From contig OX335651.1 in NCBI GenBank assembly GCA_946894095.1, forward strand, positions 5,602,501 to 5,666,500: a DNA stretch of 64,000 nt, in the 5' to 3' direction. The notes beneath the pieces were generated by a model. It saw only the letters and a program-made list of their open reading frames with translations. It did not search any database and had not been told where the DNA came from. The position numbers and the translations under genes were made by a program. Below, one piece after another: positions 45,079-55,850 of the stretch; within the stretch, counting starts at the first letter, position 1; each line of letters begins with the position of its first letter. This DNA comes from Incurvaria masculella. Taxonomy: Eukaryota; Arthropoda; Insecta; Lepidoptera; Incurvariidae.

Positions 45079-48000
45079 CTGAGCATTACCACACCGTCAG
45101 TCCTATAGAGCTAGCAAAGCGCGATGTGCTTACGAGACTAACAAAGCGTGGGAGTGAGACGTCAACTCAAGTACCACTGCTGCTAGACCACTTCTGAAAT
45201 CGTTATCAGTACATTTGAGTCGCGCTCACGGATTGTGATTTTTTTTCGTGAAATCTTCATGATTTCTCTAGTTTTCCTTAAATAAATCATGGTAACCTGT
45301 GCTTTTATAAATTATTTAGTGAACGGGAGTAAAAAACCCGGACAAAAACCCTTTTTTGATGGTAAATAAGGATGACCTGCAGATTCTTTGTTTACAAATT
45401 TCTAAATTTTTACTTCTTATTCAAAGTAAAACTTAAAACATAACTTCCGATCATTATTTTGAAGCTACACAGCAATTTAGAAATGTTTTTGAGTAAAAAA
45501 GAAATTTCATTACATTTTGAATGAAACAATTTTGGTCTCATCCGTCAGTTGATGTCTATACATTCTAAGCCTATGGTCACTCCAATCGTTATTCACTGCA
45601 CTATACATACGATACATATATCAATATTCCTGACCGAATATCGGACAACCTGCATACAAACCATCACGTAAATCGGTTATTCAATAATTTCTAACTATGT
45701 TTTTTTTTTTTTATTAGAAGGAAAAACAGAAACAGACAATTAAATAGTGAATATATAGAGAGTAGGTTACATTAAACTAGCCTATTTCCTAACTATTCCT
45801 TACGGAAACATTTAAATACATATAAACAAAATTAAAACTAGATGTGCCGTTGAGTCAGAGTAAAAAGCGCTACACTAAGTGAGTAAAAATATAAATATGT
45901 CGGCAATCATATGATAATAAAGTATAGAATATATAAGACTATCCTGAAGTTAATTGAGATATATTTTTTCTGATTTTGCGTTTAAAAACAAATTCCTCAT
46001 CGCAAAATATGTCCAAATTTGCAGTCTGTTCATTATATAGTAAACACATTCTATGAATAGGATTACGAACCCCTGCTTTTGTGCGAGTGTTGCTTATATA
46101 GAACAGTGCCGTAGAGCGAGTTGCGCGTGATGGAACCTTGAGCGGAATCAGATCCAGCAAGGATGAGCAGCATATTCGGTTGTTACATATTTTATGCAAT
46201 GTCATCAAATCAAATACTGCCCTCCTGTCACACAATTTATTTTTTTTTGCATGGGAAACATAGCTTAAAGGTGGTTGTTGAGCGTGGCACACTCTAAACA
46301 CACGGGCTACGTGAAGTGTCCCTTTTGAAAAACTTTTTATAGATTTTAGTGAAATACAGTGCATTATCGAGAAATTATTAAATTTGTGAATACCTGTATG
46401 GTAGCGGCGAGCTCAGAACCAAATCCACACGTCAGCGGAGCCTCGTGGGCCACCAACACTCGACCAGTCTTCTTCACCGACTGAAAACACAGATGTCCAT
46501 TGAGCAACACGAATTTCCTGACAATGCATCACTGCATCAAAACAGTTAGTGAGTTAGCAGGGCAAATGTTTTCCACGCTCAGTCTTCTTCTTGAGATGCC
46601 ATTGTGAGTAACAGGGGTGAATACGTGAGCCATCCCAGCTACTCCCAGAAAACCTAATCTTTTTTATATTCCCCCTTGGTGCTTCAACGGTCCATGCCCT
46701 GTTAGTCGGCCACACTCCTGCACTCCAACAGGAAAACGTTTTGAGAAGCCGTCCCCTTTCTGCGATAGCTCAATGCAGAACAGGTAGAGAATGCACCGAT
46801 TCACTGCCGACATTCCAATAATAAGAACCAATCGATCCTTTAGATAATTCTTTTACAGGGCTTGGTGAACAATGGAATGGACTCCCTGCTGAGTTATTTC
46901 TCCTAAAGTTTAAAATACTATAGGCGTAAAATCACACATACAAACACATAACATAAAAAAATGGATGGTTGTTTACATAGTCTGAAGACCACTTCAGCCA
47001 CATCATAGAGGGATTGTTACCCCCAAAGTATAGAGGTGCTTATAAAGCCCTTCTATAATTTAATCCAGCACTTCTTACATTGAGTGGTCAGTTTCGCATC
47101 ATTGTTACCACTATTGTACGTAGACCAGTGCTTTCAAATGCAACACTTTGTGCGTGAGGCCCCTATGGGATGACCTCTTTAGCCTGCCTGCAGTCTACCA
47201 GGCGTTTCCATCCAGCTCTTCTTACTTTTATGAATACTAACTTTTTACAATTGTTATCGTAAGGCTCGCTTGAAATTCTCGAAACACCAGTTTTTGGAAT
47301 GTCAAGATCACTTTCGAGTTCACGCACAGTAAAATGACGATGTTCATTATAGCAAGTCGCACACATTCTATTTCTGATGTTGTTGTACTCGAAGGTCGAC
47401 CAGACCGTAGGCCACTTTCAACAGATGTACAGCAATTTTTGAAGCGTTTCTTTTATTTGTGTTTTGCTCAAAACCTGGTCCCGAAACGCATTTTGCATCA
47501 TCTCATTAATTTCTACACAACTCTTTTGGAGTTGAAAGCAAAACTGAATGCAAATTCGTTGATCACATCTCTCCGTAGATTTTAGTGACATCAAAACCCT
47601 CTAAAAGTAAAAGAGCACTGTAAACAAAAACACGGTGCGTATAAGCAACACGACCTGTCGTGCGACAACCGGCGTAGTCGTGATGACCTAAGTTTGTATC
47701 TACAAATGTAACTCGAGCAATTTGGCAGGGATTTTATTAGCAGGCATGATGGCATCAAAAAGTATAAAAAATGGCCACTTACAGTTTCTTTATTTGAACT
47801 AACTGGTAAATTCTTCTGGGAAGGTTAATCTTATTTTGTCATTCATTCGTTACTGATTCACTCTACTTTCAGATCATCTCATCATTGATGAACGTATAAA
47901 TTTACAAGAGGCATGCTTACATTGCAGACGGTGTCGCGATCCCAGGGCAGTATGGAGGCGAGGTCGATGACCTCACAGTCCACACCGAGCTTCTCCTTGG

Positions 48001-51000
48001 CCATCGCTGTCACCTCCAGCAGTACGTGCACCTGGGTGCCCCACCCCACCAGTGTCACCGCATCGCCTGGCATAAGTTATCCATGGTATATGGTCATTTA
48101 TGGTATACATTTCGCGGTGCAGATCCTTACATCTCATGCGAGAGATCATGGATTCAATGCCTGCTCAGTTGCTCTGCTTTCTTTCACTTAACCAATGTGA
48201 ATTTCTTCACGAATGCGAGCTGTGCCGTGGTTCGGAAACCATGTAAAACTGTAGGTGGTAGGGATAAGCTTGCCGAGATTCTCTATTACAAGTGTTTCGT
48301 TTGGAGGTTTAGAAAAGGGAGTGGAATGTATACAATTTCTTGAATCGGTACCTCCAAATAATCCAGGTGCTGGTTCTCCTGTCGGCTTCTTGATTATGGT
48401 TTTCCTTGACAAACCTTGTGCACAGGCCCTTGCTTGAAAAGTGGAGCACTGAGCACTGAATGGCACTGCAGCTACTCTCTTGATCTTTGATGATTGAATG
48501 CTTGTATAATTCTTCTTGCAACAATAACCACTTTTATGTTGAATTTGATGTTGCTGCACCGAGGTTGGTTCGAAAAGTAACAGTTTTGGGAGTAGGTAGG
48601 TAGGATTGGAATTTCTCTCTTGTATTAAAAAGATTTGAATAATTTTCTTTCTACCCCCATTGCCATGTGAAATTTAGTGATACCATTAAGAAATAATATT
48701 GCATTTGTGGCTGTGTGCACAAACAAACCTTATGAATATTATCCAACAAGTTACAAATAACTTGTAAATAAATCGCTTAAATCATCCATTTCGCAGGCTT
48801 ACTACCATTCAATTTGTGGAAAATATTTATCTGCACAGATATAAAAATCCATGGACGAGCGATTTAGTGTATCCCTAAAATGTTCCATCAAATGGTGTAA
48901 GCCTCCGAAATCAATAGTCTTAATCATTTATCGATAAGTGATTTGAGGCTCAGGTTTGATTTGAAGCGGTAATGAAGAATTGTGCATATCTTCCATTTAC
49001 CACACAGTTACTTTCAAATATTTCAATCTTACTTCACTGGCAGGCTGTTCCAAGTTAAGGAATCAGGCCACATCGCCATTCCACGAAATCAAGGCAGGAG
49101 TACCCCAGGGATCGGTTCTAGGACCAACACTGTACACGATCTACACTGCAGATCTCCCAGTAATGCCAGAGGTCACTACTGCAACATTCGCTGATGACAC
49201 AGCCATACTTGCCAGCAACAAAGATCCCAAAATTGCTTCAAAAAGACTGCAAAACGGACTGGACGAAATAAAAAAATGGTTACAAACATGGAAAATAAAA
49301 GCTAGTGCCACCAAATCACTTCATGTTACGTTTCTCTCAGAAAAGGAAACTGTCCGCCAGTGTGCCTTAAAAATATTTTGCTACCCCACTGCGACAGTGT
49401 GAAGTACCTAGGCCTACACCTCGACCGTTGACTTACATGGAAAGCTCACATCAAGGCTAAGAGAGAAGAACTGAATATACGCTACAGAACCCTACACTGG
49501 CTGCTTGGACAAAACAGTAAACTATCGACAGACAACAAGCTGCTCGTATACCAAAGAATTTTAAAACCTGCATGGATGTACGGTGTACAACTTTGGGGAA
49601 GCGCCAGTAACTCCAAAATTGCTATGCAAAATGACTGCAAAACGTAATCCTTCGATCCATAGCAAATGTTCCGTGGTTTGTCACCAACAGTGAGATCCAC
49701 GAGCATTTGCAAATGAACACAATATAAGGAAGGTCCTGGCATGGCACCTAGTTCCCATGTGGTGTGTTGGGCTAATACCATGACAGAAGGTGTGGTATTA
49801 GCCATCCATGTCCAGTCACATAAAAAAAGAGGAAATTCGTTCCACTGCAAGCACATATCAGAAAAGACTCACTAATCACCCCAACGTCCTGGTAGCTCAG
49901 CTGACGCACCAAAGCTAACCCAAAAGACTTGAGTCTTAAATCATCCAGGATGTTGGGTCGTCAAAAGAGGACCCAACATCCTGGAGCTACAAAATGGGCA
50001 GCAGCTTCATAATCATATAAAGTAGCTGCTCCCAGTGGGTGCCCTCTCTTACTCTTCACGACCTTATATCTCAAAACGAATCTTATTATAGTCTGAGTAC
50101 TTATATATATATCTTCTATTTAATTCAATGTAGCCGGCTAATAAAGTGAAGGTCATTAGCGTATCATTTTCATATCATACATATCCTAATATTATGATAG
50201 TAGGTGTGGTGTGGTATTAGGCCTCCATGTCCATTTACATAAAAGGAATCAGACCTGGAATACTAAACATTAATTTGCTTCCAGATGTCATGCACCGGGA
50301 AAACGAAGTTCAGAGGCAGGCAAAGGTAAACAGAAGCTGTTTTAGCCACAGGAAGACGCAGGGGTCGTGCTTCGCACATCAACAACAAACCGGTCCCCGA
50401 CCTTCCCCCACATCGTACGTAGCTGTCGCTGCTCACCTTGCCTGAGCACGTGCGCGCGCCCGAGCGGCAGCGTGTAGTCGGCGAGCGGCACCTCCTCGGC
50501 GGCGGCGCGGTACAGCACCTTCGGCTCGAGGAAGATGCAGGGGTCGCGCTCGCGGATGCACGCCAGCAGCAGACCCTTGGCGGCCGCCGGCCCCCGTGGC
50601 ACCACAACCTGCGCCAACAAACAGTTATTCATTTATTGGAACTATATTTCTTATCGCGGGTTTGGCGGATGGGAGATACATGGGAAAAAGTGTCCAACTG
50701 ACACTTTTGCTGTCAGATGAGTCCTCTCCTCAACCCATATACTTTTACAACCCCAGTACGAGGGTGCCATGTCCGAAGGCATAGCGCTGCTAAAAAACCA
50801 AAGTGCGCAAAATAATTCCTAAGTTGGCCAACAGATGGCGCTACTTACCTACTTCCATCGCGAAGTCGAAAACAATGCTGTCGTCATAAATAAAGCAACA
50901 CTTCGTTCCGCTCTCTTGAGAATTAACTCTAGAATATTCGAGCAGTGTCACGCATGCGGGGCGCCTTGGATTCGGTGGTGTTCTAGAAAGAAGCTCGACT

Positions 51001-54000
51001 GGTATAAAAGGCGCCCAAGATGCTGAGGGCGGCAGTCTATTATGAGATGCGAAGCAATGCGATACCAAGCGAGAATGAACTAGCTCTGAAGTGAATCAGT
51101 TCAACGAGTGATACTTTTTGCAATTGATTATTCGAAGCGATGTATTGAAGTGGAATGAAATTGTATGTGTGAGTTTGCTTGTGAAATATTTGATATATAT
51201 GAAAATTGAAAAGTTTTGTAGTTTTCTCTTCTAATTTACACCCCACTCGCGTAACAATACTCACCCTGAGACCGGGAGTGTGGGCGAAGTAGGCCTCCGG
51301 GCTCTGCGAGTGGTATAGGCCGCCATGCCCCACCGCGCCGCACGGCGCCCGTACCGTGAGACCGCCCGCGTCGTATTGAGCGCCAGATCTGTAGCGGCTC
51401 TTTGCTGCTTCGTTGACGAGCTGAAATTTCAAGGAAAATTTTGCAGGGTTTCGGAAATTTTTGGTTTAAAAAGGGACCTGTGAAGTTTAATAGCGGGTTC
51501 TCCTTCACTGAGTTCTGTGGATCAGTTTGTGATTGTCTTAAGTTGACTGCCGGAAATTGAGATTAATTAAATTAAAAAGTGCAAATCAAATGCATTCAAA
51601 GAAAGAAAAAGACGGAGAATATATGTAACACATTACAACCATTTAACAGAAAAAATATGATGAATCCAGACAAAATGATAAAAAACAATTGAAATTAAAT
51701 GTTTTCATATAAAAATATTAGTTTCAATATTGAAATTTTTAATCACACAAAATGAAGGGAATATTAGCTATCAAACAAAAATTAAAAAACAGTTTTATTT
51801 TATTTTTGTTGCCCGTTGTCAAGGAGACAAACATGTCTAACGACCGGGGTAATCTCAAAAATATCACAAACCTACCTTAGCAGACACCAACTCCAAAAAA
51901 ACCTATAATTGTAACTACAACATTTGCAATTATTTTTTACTTTTTAGTGCATGTTCATTTGTTTTGGAATACTTTTTTTTAAGTCGGTTTTTTTAACACC
52001 ATCTTGTCACACATTTATAAAAGCGCAATCATATTTATTTATTATGTATATATTTCATTATTATCTGTTGGAACTCTGTAATATTTTATGTAAATATGTA
52101 ACTTAAAATTTTTTTGATAGTATATTTTAGGTGCTTTCATTGATGTTTATAATATTACAATCCACCAATGTCTTCAATCTATATCAAAAGACCATGATTT
52201 TTCACCCCAACATTCTGTGTTGGCAGGATTTGAACACAGAATGTTCAATGATTGTGTAGCCTTTGCAGGAAATCCTGCCATGGGCAAACAAGTGGTTCAT
52301 AATAGGTTATATAAATTTGATGATTTCCGATTTCACCAAGTTCAAAATCATCTAAGCCTTAGTATTTAATAAATTATCAGAGGCAAAGAGTGAGTACCTA
52401 ATGACTGACAATGTAGCTGAATTTATGAACGAAAAATAATTCCATTGATTCAAGTTACCTAACATCATTGTGTGAGTGTAAAACATACTAAAATTAATAT
52501 ATGATTTGAGATTACTGTGGTTAACATTCATTGTAGGTGCTCGCCTGATGATGGACCAAACGTTTGGTCCGAAACGTCGTGCAATATTATCGATGCACTA
52601 AAATTGGTTTATCCATTGGTTGTTAAAGATATAAATACTATCAAACGATAAACAATAAATATTTGTGCTCCCATACATCGGTAAAACAATCTTCATCTCG
52701 AAGTTTGTCAATGTCATCGGTAAGTTTTATCATTGACGTATGATATACCGGTTTTTGCATTCGGGCATAACAATAAACGGTGCAAATAATCATTTTAACG
52801 ACCGATATAGTCTTATTCAATAGATATCTAAATCAATAGATGTTTGGTCGCCATACAAGTCAAATGTCAAAACATGTTAAATGTTAATGCCATGTTAATG
52901 TTATACATCATTTAAAAAGGGTAATAGTGGTATATACAAAGCACATTTAATGAATTTCCATTAAAGGTAAGGCCGATCGTAAGGGGTATATTAACAGTTT
53001 TTTACTTGGTCAAAAGCTGGAAAAATGTAGTCGGCGAACTGTATCTCTGCTATAGCGGTCGCCCCGGCAGTGGCCAGTCCCACACCAAAGCCAGCTATAC
53101 CCTGCTCGCAAAGGGGTGTGTTGAATACTCGGTCCTTGCCGTACTTATCCTGAAAGCAATACCAAAGGGGATAGTTCATTTACGCTTAAACTATGTACTA
53201 GCTTTCATTCCATATTCTTTGCGCGGACATGGATGAATCTTTTAGGGTTTTCAAGAGTTAGTAGTACTGGCTTGTGACGAATTTCACTGTTATTACTGAA
53301 AAGGATCCCAAGATAATCTTTCTTATTTAGCATCAATAATAGTTTTAATTTGAGTTTCAGCGAAATCTACATTGAAGCATTGTAATAAGATTTTGAAAAT
53401 AATCTGAAAAAGTATTGGTCGTGACATTCGTCGGAAGCAGGATTCGCACCTGCGACCTTTGGATTACATGTCCACTGCTCTGACCAAGTGAGCAATCCCG
53501 AAAATTACGTCAGCCAACGAATTTCTTGATTATATTCGAATCGACACAATTCTTCCCCTATCTTTCGCTAGCAATGCTTCAAATGTAGATGTTGCTGAAA
53601 CTCAAATTAATGAGATAACGGTAATGTCGTATCCATTAAATACATAATATTATCAAATTTAGTTTTGTCATTCCATCAGGTTTTTATTTTATTTCCCTGA
53701 ATATTTGTCAAAAAAGGTTTGCACAGACTTGCAGCCCAAGGGTGCACCGGAAGACGCCGCCAAAACCAACATCCTCGCCGAATACGACTGCTGATGAGTC
53801 CGACTGCAGAGTTAGATCCAAAGCGTTGTTAATGGCCTGCATCATGTTCATCTTGGTGGCTTCACCTAGAAGATGTCAATACTTAATTAAGAAATATAAA
53901 TACATTTATAACAAAGTTAATTTTATTTAATTTATTAAATTTAAGCACAACTAAAAAAGTTTTTTACAATACAATGCGATTCGGATAAGAATAGGATAGG

Positions 54001-55602
54001 ATCACCGCCATTTTGAATGTCAAACTGCTAAATCCCTCACTTCACTTCACAAACTTCAGTACTTTGCCGCGGTGTTGCTGCGTACTTTCCTTCGCGAATT
54101 CGAGTGAAGTTAGTCACGAGCCCCGTCCTATTCTTATTTGAATCGCATTGTAAATGGAAATCGCCCTCTGAAATCGATCCGGATGCGAAACCATGGGATG
54201 GCACAGGCGGGTGCGATACAGCATAGCTTAACATAGCAATAGTAACAGCTTGCTCTACACCAGTCTTTCTCAAAGTGGGCGATAACGCCCCCTTTTGGGC
54301 GCTGGAAGCCTACAGGGGGGCGGTGAAGGGCTCAGAGGAAATTGGGGGGCGCTGGAGTGGTTTAGGGGGGCGATGGCTGATTTGCATTTTTCTAATAATT
54401 AATAGTAGCTGCTTTAAATTTAAATGAAAACCTACCTACTACATTGATTATTTGGCTAAAAATTGCTTTAAATTGCAAACTCATGTGGCACACTGTAAAT
54501 ACATAATTAAATTAAAACTTTTAAAGTAATGATTGCGACTTTTTTTTTAAGATGTGGTGAAGCTAAACATTTTGGGGGGCGCTGGAAAATAATGGATTCT
54601 TAAAGTGGGTGGCAGACAAAATAAGTTTGAGAACCTCTGCTCTACACAAACACATATGCAAGCCAATCGTGCCTAGTGCGAGCATGCAAACATATCGACT
54701 GTCTTGTTGATTATTTACTCAATTGAATGTGAAATAATTAGATGTCTCCGAAAAACAGAAACTCAATTTAGTAAGTACATATTTTGACAATAAATGTATA
54801 TTATTTTTTTTTTGAGCGCGTTAGGTAGGTACACAAGAATTTTAAAAAACTAATTTAGTGCTTAACAAGGGGCATAAAGAAACATTTTGCATAGTGTCAC
54901 GTGAAAGGAATCATAGCCTAAGCTAAGTTAACCTAACATAACCTATCCTAGCTTTACCCAACCTAACCTAGCCTAACCCTACCTTAACCTTATCTATCTT
55001 AATATATATAGTTATTGATATGGTATCAGTCGTAGAATGCAATTGTTTTTTAGGGGTCCAACGTCCGTCCGTCCGTCTGTCTGTCTGTCACAGGGCTGTA
55101 TCTCATGAACCGTAATAGGTAAGCAGCTGAAATTTTCTCAGAGTGTGTATTTATTTTGCCGCTATAACAAATTGGTACAATTAAAAAAGAATAAAAATTA
55201 ATTGGGGCCCCTTTTACGATGGTACGGAACCCTTCGCGTTCTAGCCCGACTCGCATTTGCCCAGTTTTATTTTTCTGCTGGGGTTGAGTGAACAGGTAGG
55301 TATGCGGCGAGTACAGTTCGCACTTGATGATAAAGGCTTATTACCAAGATGTGATAAATTATTCCAAAGAAAAATTTACTCTTATTATTCTAAGGTTTTA
55401 CTAGCAAAAGTTTGATGATAAACTTGGTGAACAAATACGGGAAGTAACGTCGTCATTCTTCTTTTTGAATAGTCTGTAACAATGTTTTATCACCTTCGAC
55501 TGCTGTTTGTGTGTCAGGATGATAGACGAAGTGTGACGACGCTCGTTTACCGGTGGCAAAACACCGCCCCAATCGAGCGCAACGCGCCCACAAACTCGCC
55601 AT
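44938..55602 (-). CDS. BCKDHB: Branched-chain 2-oxoacid dehydrogenase E1 beta subunit, mitochondrial (8 exons)
   Basis: E1 beta pairs with E1 alpha as the thiamine-diphosphate-dependent decarboxylase of the mitochondrial branched-chain 2-oxoacid dehydrogenase complex, in leucine, isoleucine and valine breakdown. Coding exons on the minus strand: 55602-55494, 53865-53729, 53149-53006, 51420-51265, 50608-50437, 48066-47921, 46480-46394, 45078-44938. They sum to 1092 nt (363 residues plus stop), every junction has AG/GT and matching phase. Residues 1-23 form a basic, Arg-rich targeting peptide. The pyrimidine-binding transketolase domain spans about 40-220 ([14 protein letters not shown] with the cofactor Glu; [29 protein letters not shown]). 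The transketolase C-terminal domain spans about 235-363 ([41 protein letters not shown]). Length is normal for the insect protein (somewhat shorter than human because the presequence is short). Introns are rich in repeats. The product is a family assignment by motif and overall order; I am very sure of it. Confidence 0.96.
45696..46270 (-). pseudogene. 5'-truncated LINE 3' end in BCKDHB intron 7
   Basis: The minus-strand frame 45939-46364 contains [19 protein letters not shown] ... [13 protein letters not shown] ... [15 protein letters not shown] ... RMCLLYNE ... LDIFCDEE. This is the region after the reverse transcriptase in lepidopteran non-LTR retrotransposons. A T-run at about 45698-45714 marks the poly(A) end on the minus strand. 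Confidence 0.75.
46394..46480 (-). CDS. BCKDHB: BCKDHB exon 7
   Basis: 87 nt, residues 289-317: [20 protein letters not shown] then GSELAATIQ. Acceptor TTTTCAG|TCG, donor CAG|GTATTC. Too short to appear as a long open frame. Confidence 0.93.
47163..47590 (-). pseudogene. Mariner transposase N-terminal remnant in BCKDHB intron 6
   Basis: Minus-strand pieces [10 protein letters not shown], then [20 protein letters not shown], and in another frame [20 protein letters not shown] match the paired helix-turn-helix region of mariner-type transposases (order and spacing agree). Stops and frame changes interrupt it and the DD(D/E) catalytic domain is missing. The last part ([16 protein letters not shown]) seems to be from a different element. 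Confidence 0.65.
47921..48066 (-). CDS. BCKDHB: BCKDHB exon 6
   Basis: 146 nt, residues 240-288: [15 protein letters not shown] ... [19 protein letters not shown]. Acceptor CCAG|GC, donor AAT|GTAAGC. Confidence 0.95.
49026..50010 (+). pseudogene. Jockey-type LINE reverse transcriptase fragment, split by a SINE
   Basis: Plus-strand pieces [10 protein letters not shown] (one frame), then [20 protein letters not shown] and [12 protein letters not shown] with the catalytic FADD (frame 2), then [31 protein letters not shown] and, after an inserted SINE piece at 49722-49828, the C-terminal tail ([23 protein letters not shown]). Frameshifts near 49065 and 49380 and an in-frame stop show decay. It lies in BCKDHB intron 5, opposite to the gene. 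Confidence 0.82.
49722..49828 (+). mobile_element. SINE 3' part inserted in the jockey fragment
   Basis: GGAAGGTCCTGGCATGGCAC ... GTGGTGTGTTGGGCTAATAC ... GCCATCCATGTCCAGTCACA and a short A-run, between two halves of the jockey C-terminal region. The SINE is therefore the younger insertion. Confidence 0.78.
50437..50608 (-). CDS. BCKDHB: BCKDHB exon 5
   Basis: 172 nt, residues 183-239 plus one base: [37 protein letters not shown]. Acceptor GCGCAG|GTT, donor CAAG|GTGAGC. It joins exon 6 in phase 1. Confidence 0.95.
50931..51040 (+). promoter_or_regulatory. Heat-shock-like core promoter in BCKDHB intron 4
   Basis: Plus strand: AGAATATTCG (50931-50940), a perfect pair of inverted nGAAn units; GTTCTAGAAA (50980-50989), a second perfect pair; TATAAAAG (51003-51010) 14 nt later; and an initiator-like GCAGTC at 51032-51037, about 30 nt from the TATA box. 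Transcripts would run antisense through BCKDHB exon 4 (51265-51420). The following 130 nt is A/G-rich with short direct motifs (GAAGTGAATCAGTTCAACGA) like insect heat-shock leaders. No known coding region follows. Function is inferred from motifs alone. Confidence 0.5.
51265..51420 (-). CDS. BCKDHB: BCKDHB exon 4
   Basis: 156 nt, residues 131-182: [13 protein letters not shown] ... [22 protein letters not shown]. Acceptor TTTCAG|CTC, donor AGG|GTGAGT (consensus). GC-rich relative to the flanking introns. Confidence 0.95.
51890..52010 (-). repeat. Half of a foldback repeat
   Basis: ATTATTTTTTACTTTTTAGT, GTAACTACAA and TTTTTTAAGTCGGTTTTTTT match one arm of the foldback element at 29207-29472 with mismatches. 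Confidence 0.55.
53006..53149 (-). CDS. BCKDHB: BCKDHB exon 3
   Basis: 144 nt, residues 83-130: [17 protein letters not shown] ... [19 protein letters not shown]. Acceptor CTTTCAG|GAT, donor CAA|GTAAAA, phase 0 at both ends. Confidence 0.95.
53395..53655 (-). mobile_element. tRNA-Thr-like SINE in BCKDHB intron 2
   Basis: On the minus strand 53509-53431 resembles a tRNA: TGGTCAGAGCAGTGGA (D-arm and anticodon stem), loop with TGT at the anticodon position, then GGTCGCAGGTGCGAATCC (variable region, T-arm/B-box). The acceptor arms do not pair (starts GGGATTG), so it is not a tRNA gene but the head of a SINE whose body continues on both sides and recurs at 43610-43745. Confidence 0.75.
53729..53865 (-). 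CDS. BCKDHB: BCKDHB exon 2
   Basis: 137 nt, residues 37-82: [15 protein letters not shown], then [17 protein letters not shown]. Acceptor TTCTAG|GT; donor CAA|GTCTGT is weak but the only fit, and keeps phase 0 into DKYGKDR. Confidence 0.93.
54261..54639. mobile_element. hAT-type MITE in BCKDHB intron 1
   Basis: 379 bp with termini CAGTCTTTCTCAAAGTGGGC and AAGTTTGAGAACCTCTG, the CAG-x-x-x-TTCTCAAA signature of hAT elements, and a perfect 8-bp target duplication CTCTACAC at 54253-54260 and 54640-54647. The interior has GGGGGGCGCTGG blocks and no coding capacity. Confidence 0.92.
54910..55010. repeat. Degenerate CCTAA repeats
   Basis: About a dozen imperfect units such as AACCTAACCTAGCCTAACCC; related to the insect telomere motif but interspersed with point changes. 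Confidence 0.6.
55055..55270 (-). mobile_element. Family A element, 3'-truncated minus copy
   Basis: A CCGTCCGTCCGTCTGTCTGT microsatellite, TATCTCATGAACCGTAATAG and GATGGTACGGAACCCTTCGC are present, then a mutated GCATTTGCCCAGTTTT end. The GGTACGGAACCCTAAAAA end is missing. Confidence 0.7.
55494..55602 (-). CDS. BCKDHB: BCKDHB exon 1 (start, targeting peptide)
   Basis: The ATG at 55600-55602 lies in AAAAAATGG, a good initiation context. It encodes 36 codons plus one base: Arg/Ala-rich presequence ([20 protein letters not shown]) then [15 protein letters not shown], matching the HF-x-PD block before the mature domain. Donor GAAG|GTGATA at phase 1 fits exon 2, which begins GT to complete Gly37. 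Open frames on both strands overlap this exon in other phases and hide it. Confidence 0.9.
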
Positions 55603-55850
55603 TTTTTCCTACAGACGAACTTAACTTCAGCACTGAGCGACCACCCTCGCACGTATCCAACTACTTGTGGCATCTTATCAGCAAGTATAATTAGTTGATT
55701 GGTTGAAGTATATAAAATTAATATAAGTTTTATCTAACTAAGGTATGTTTATACTTGTGTATACATAATTTTTTTTTGTTAATTTGTCTGTTTGGACAGG
55801 CAAGGGTTTTTTAACCATACAGCCTTGTATATACATAACTCACAGACTAA

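Noticed and set aside
44882..45108. Arg/Pro-rich frames over the last BCKDHB exon
   Set aside because: They are shadow frames of the GC-rich true exon, which is read in another phase and ends at 44938.
50227..50784. Plus-strand frames across BCKDHB exon 5
   Set aside because: Antisense shadows of the exon and of a SINE fragment.
53431..53509. A functional tRNA-Thr gene
   Set aside because: The acceptor ends do not pair and the sequence continues into a repeated SINE body on both sides.
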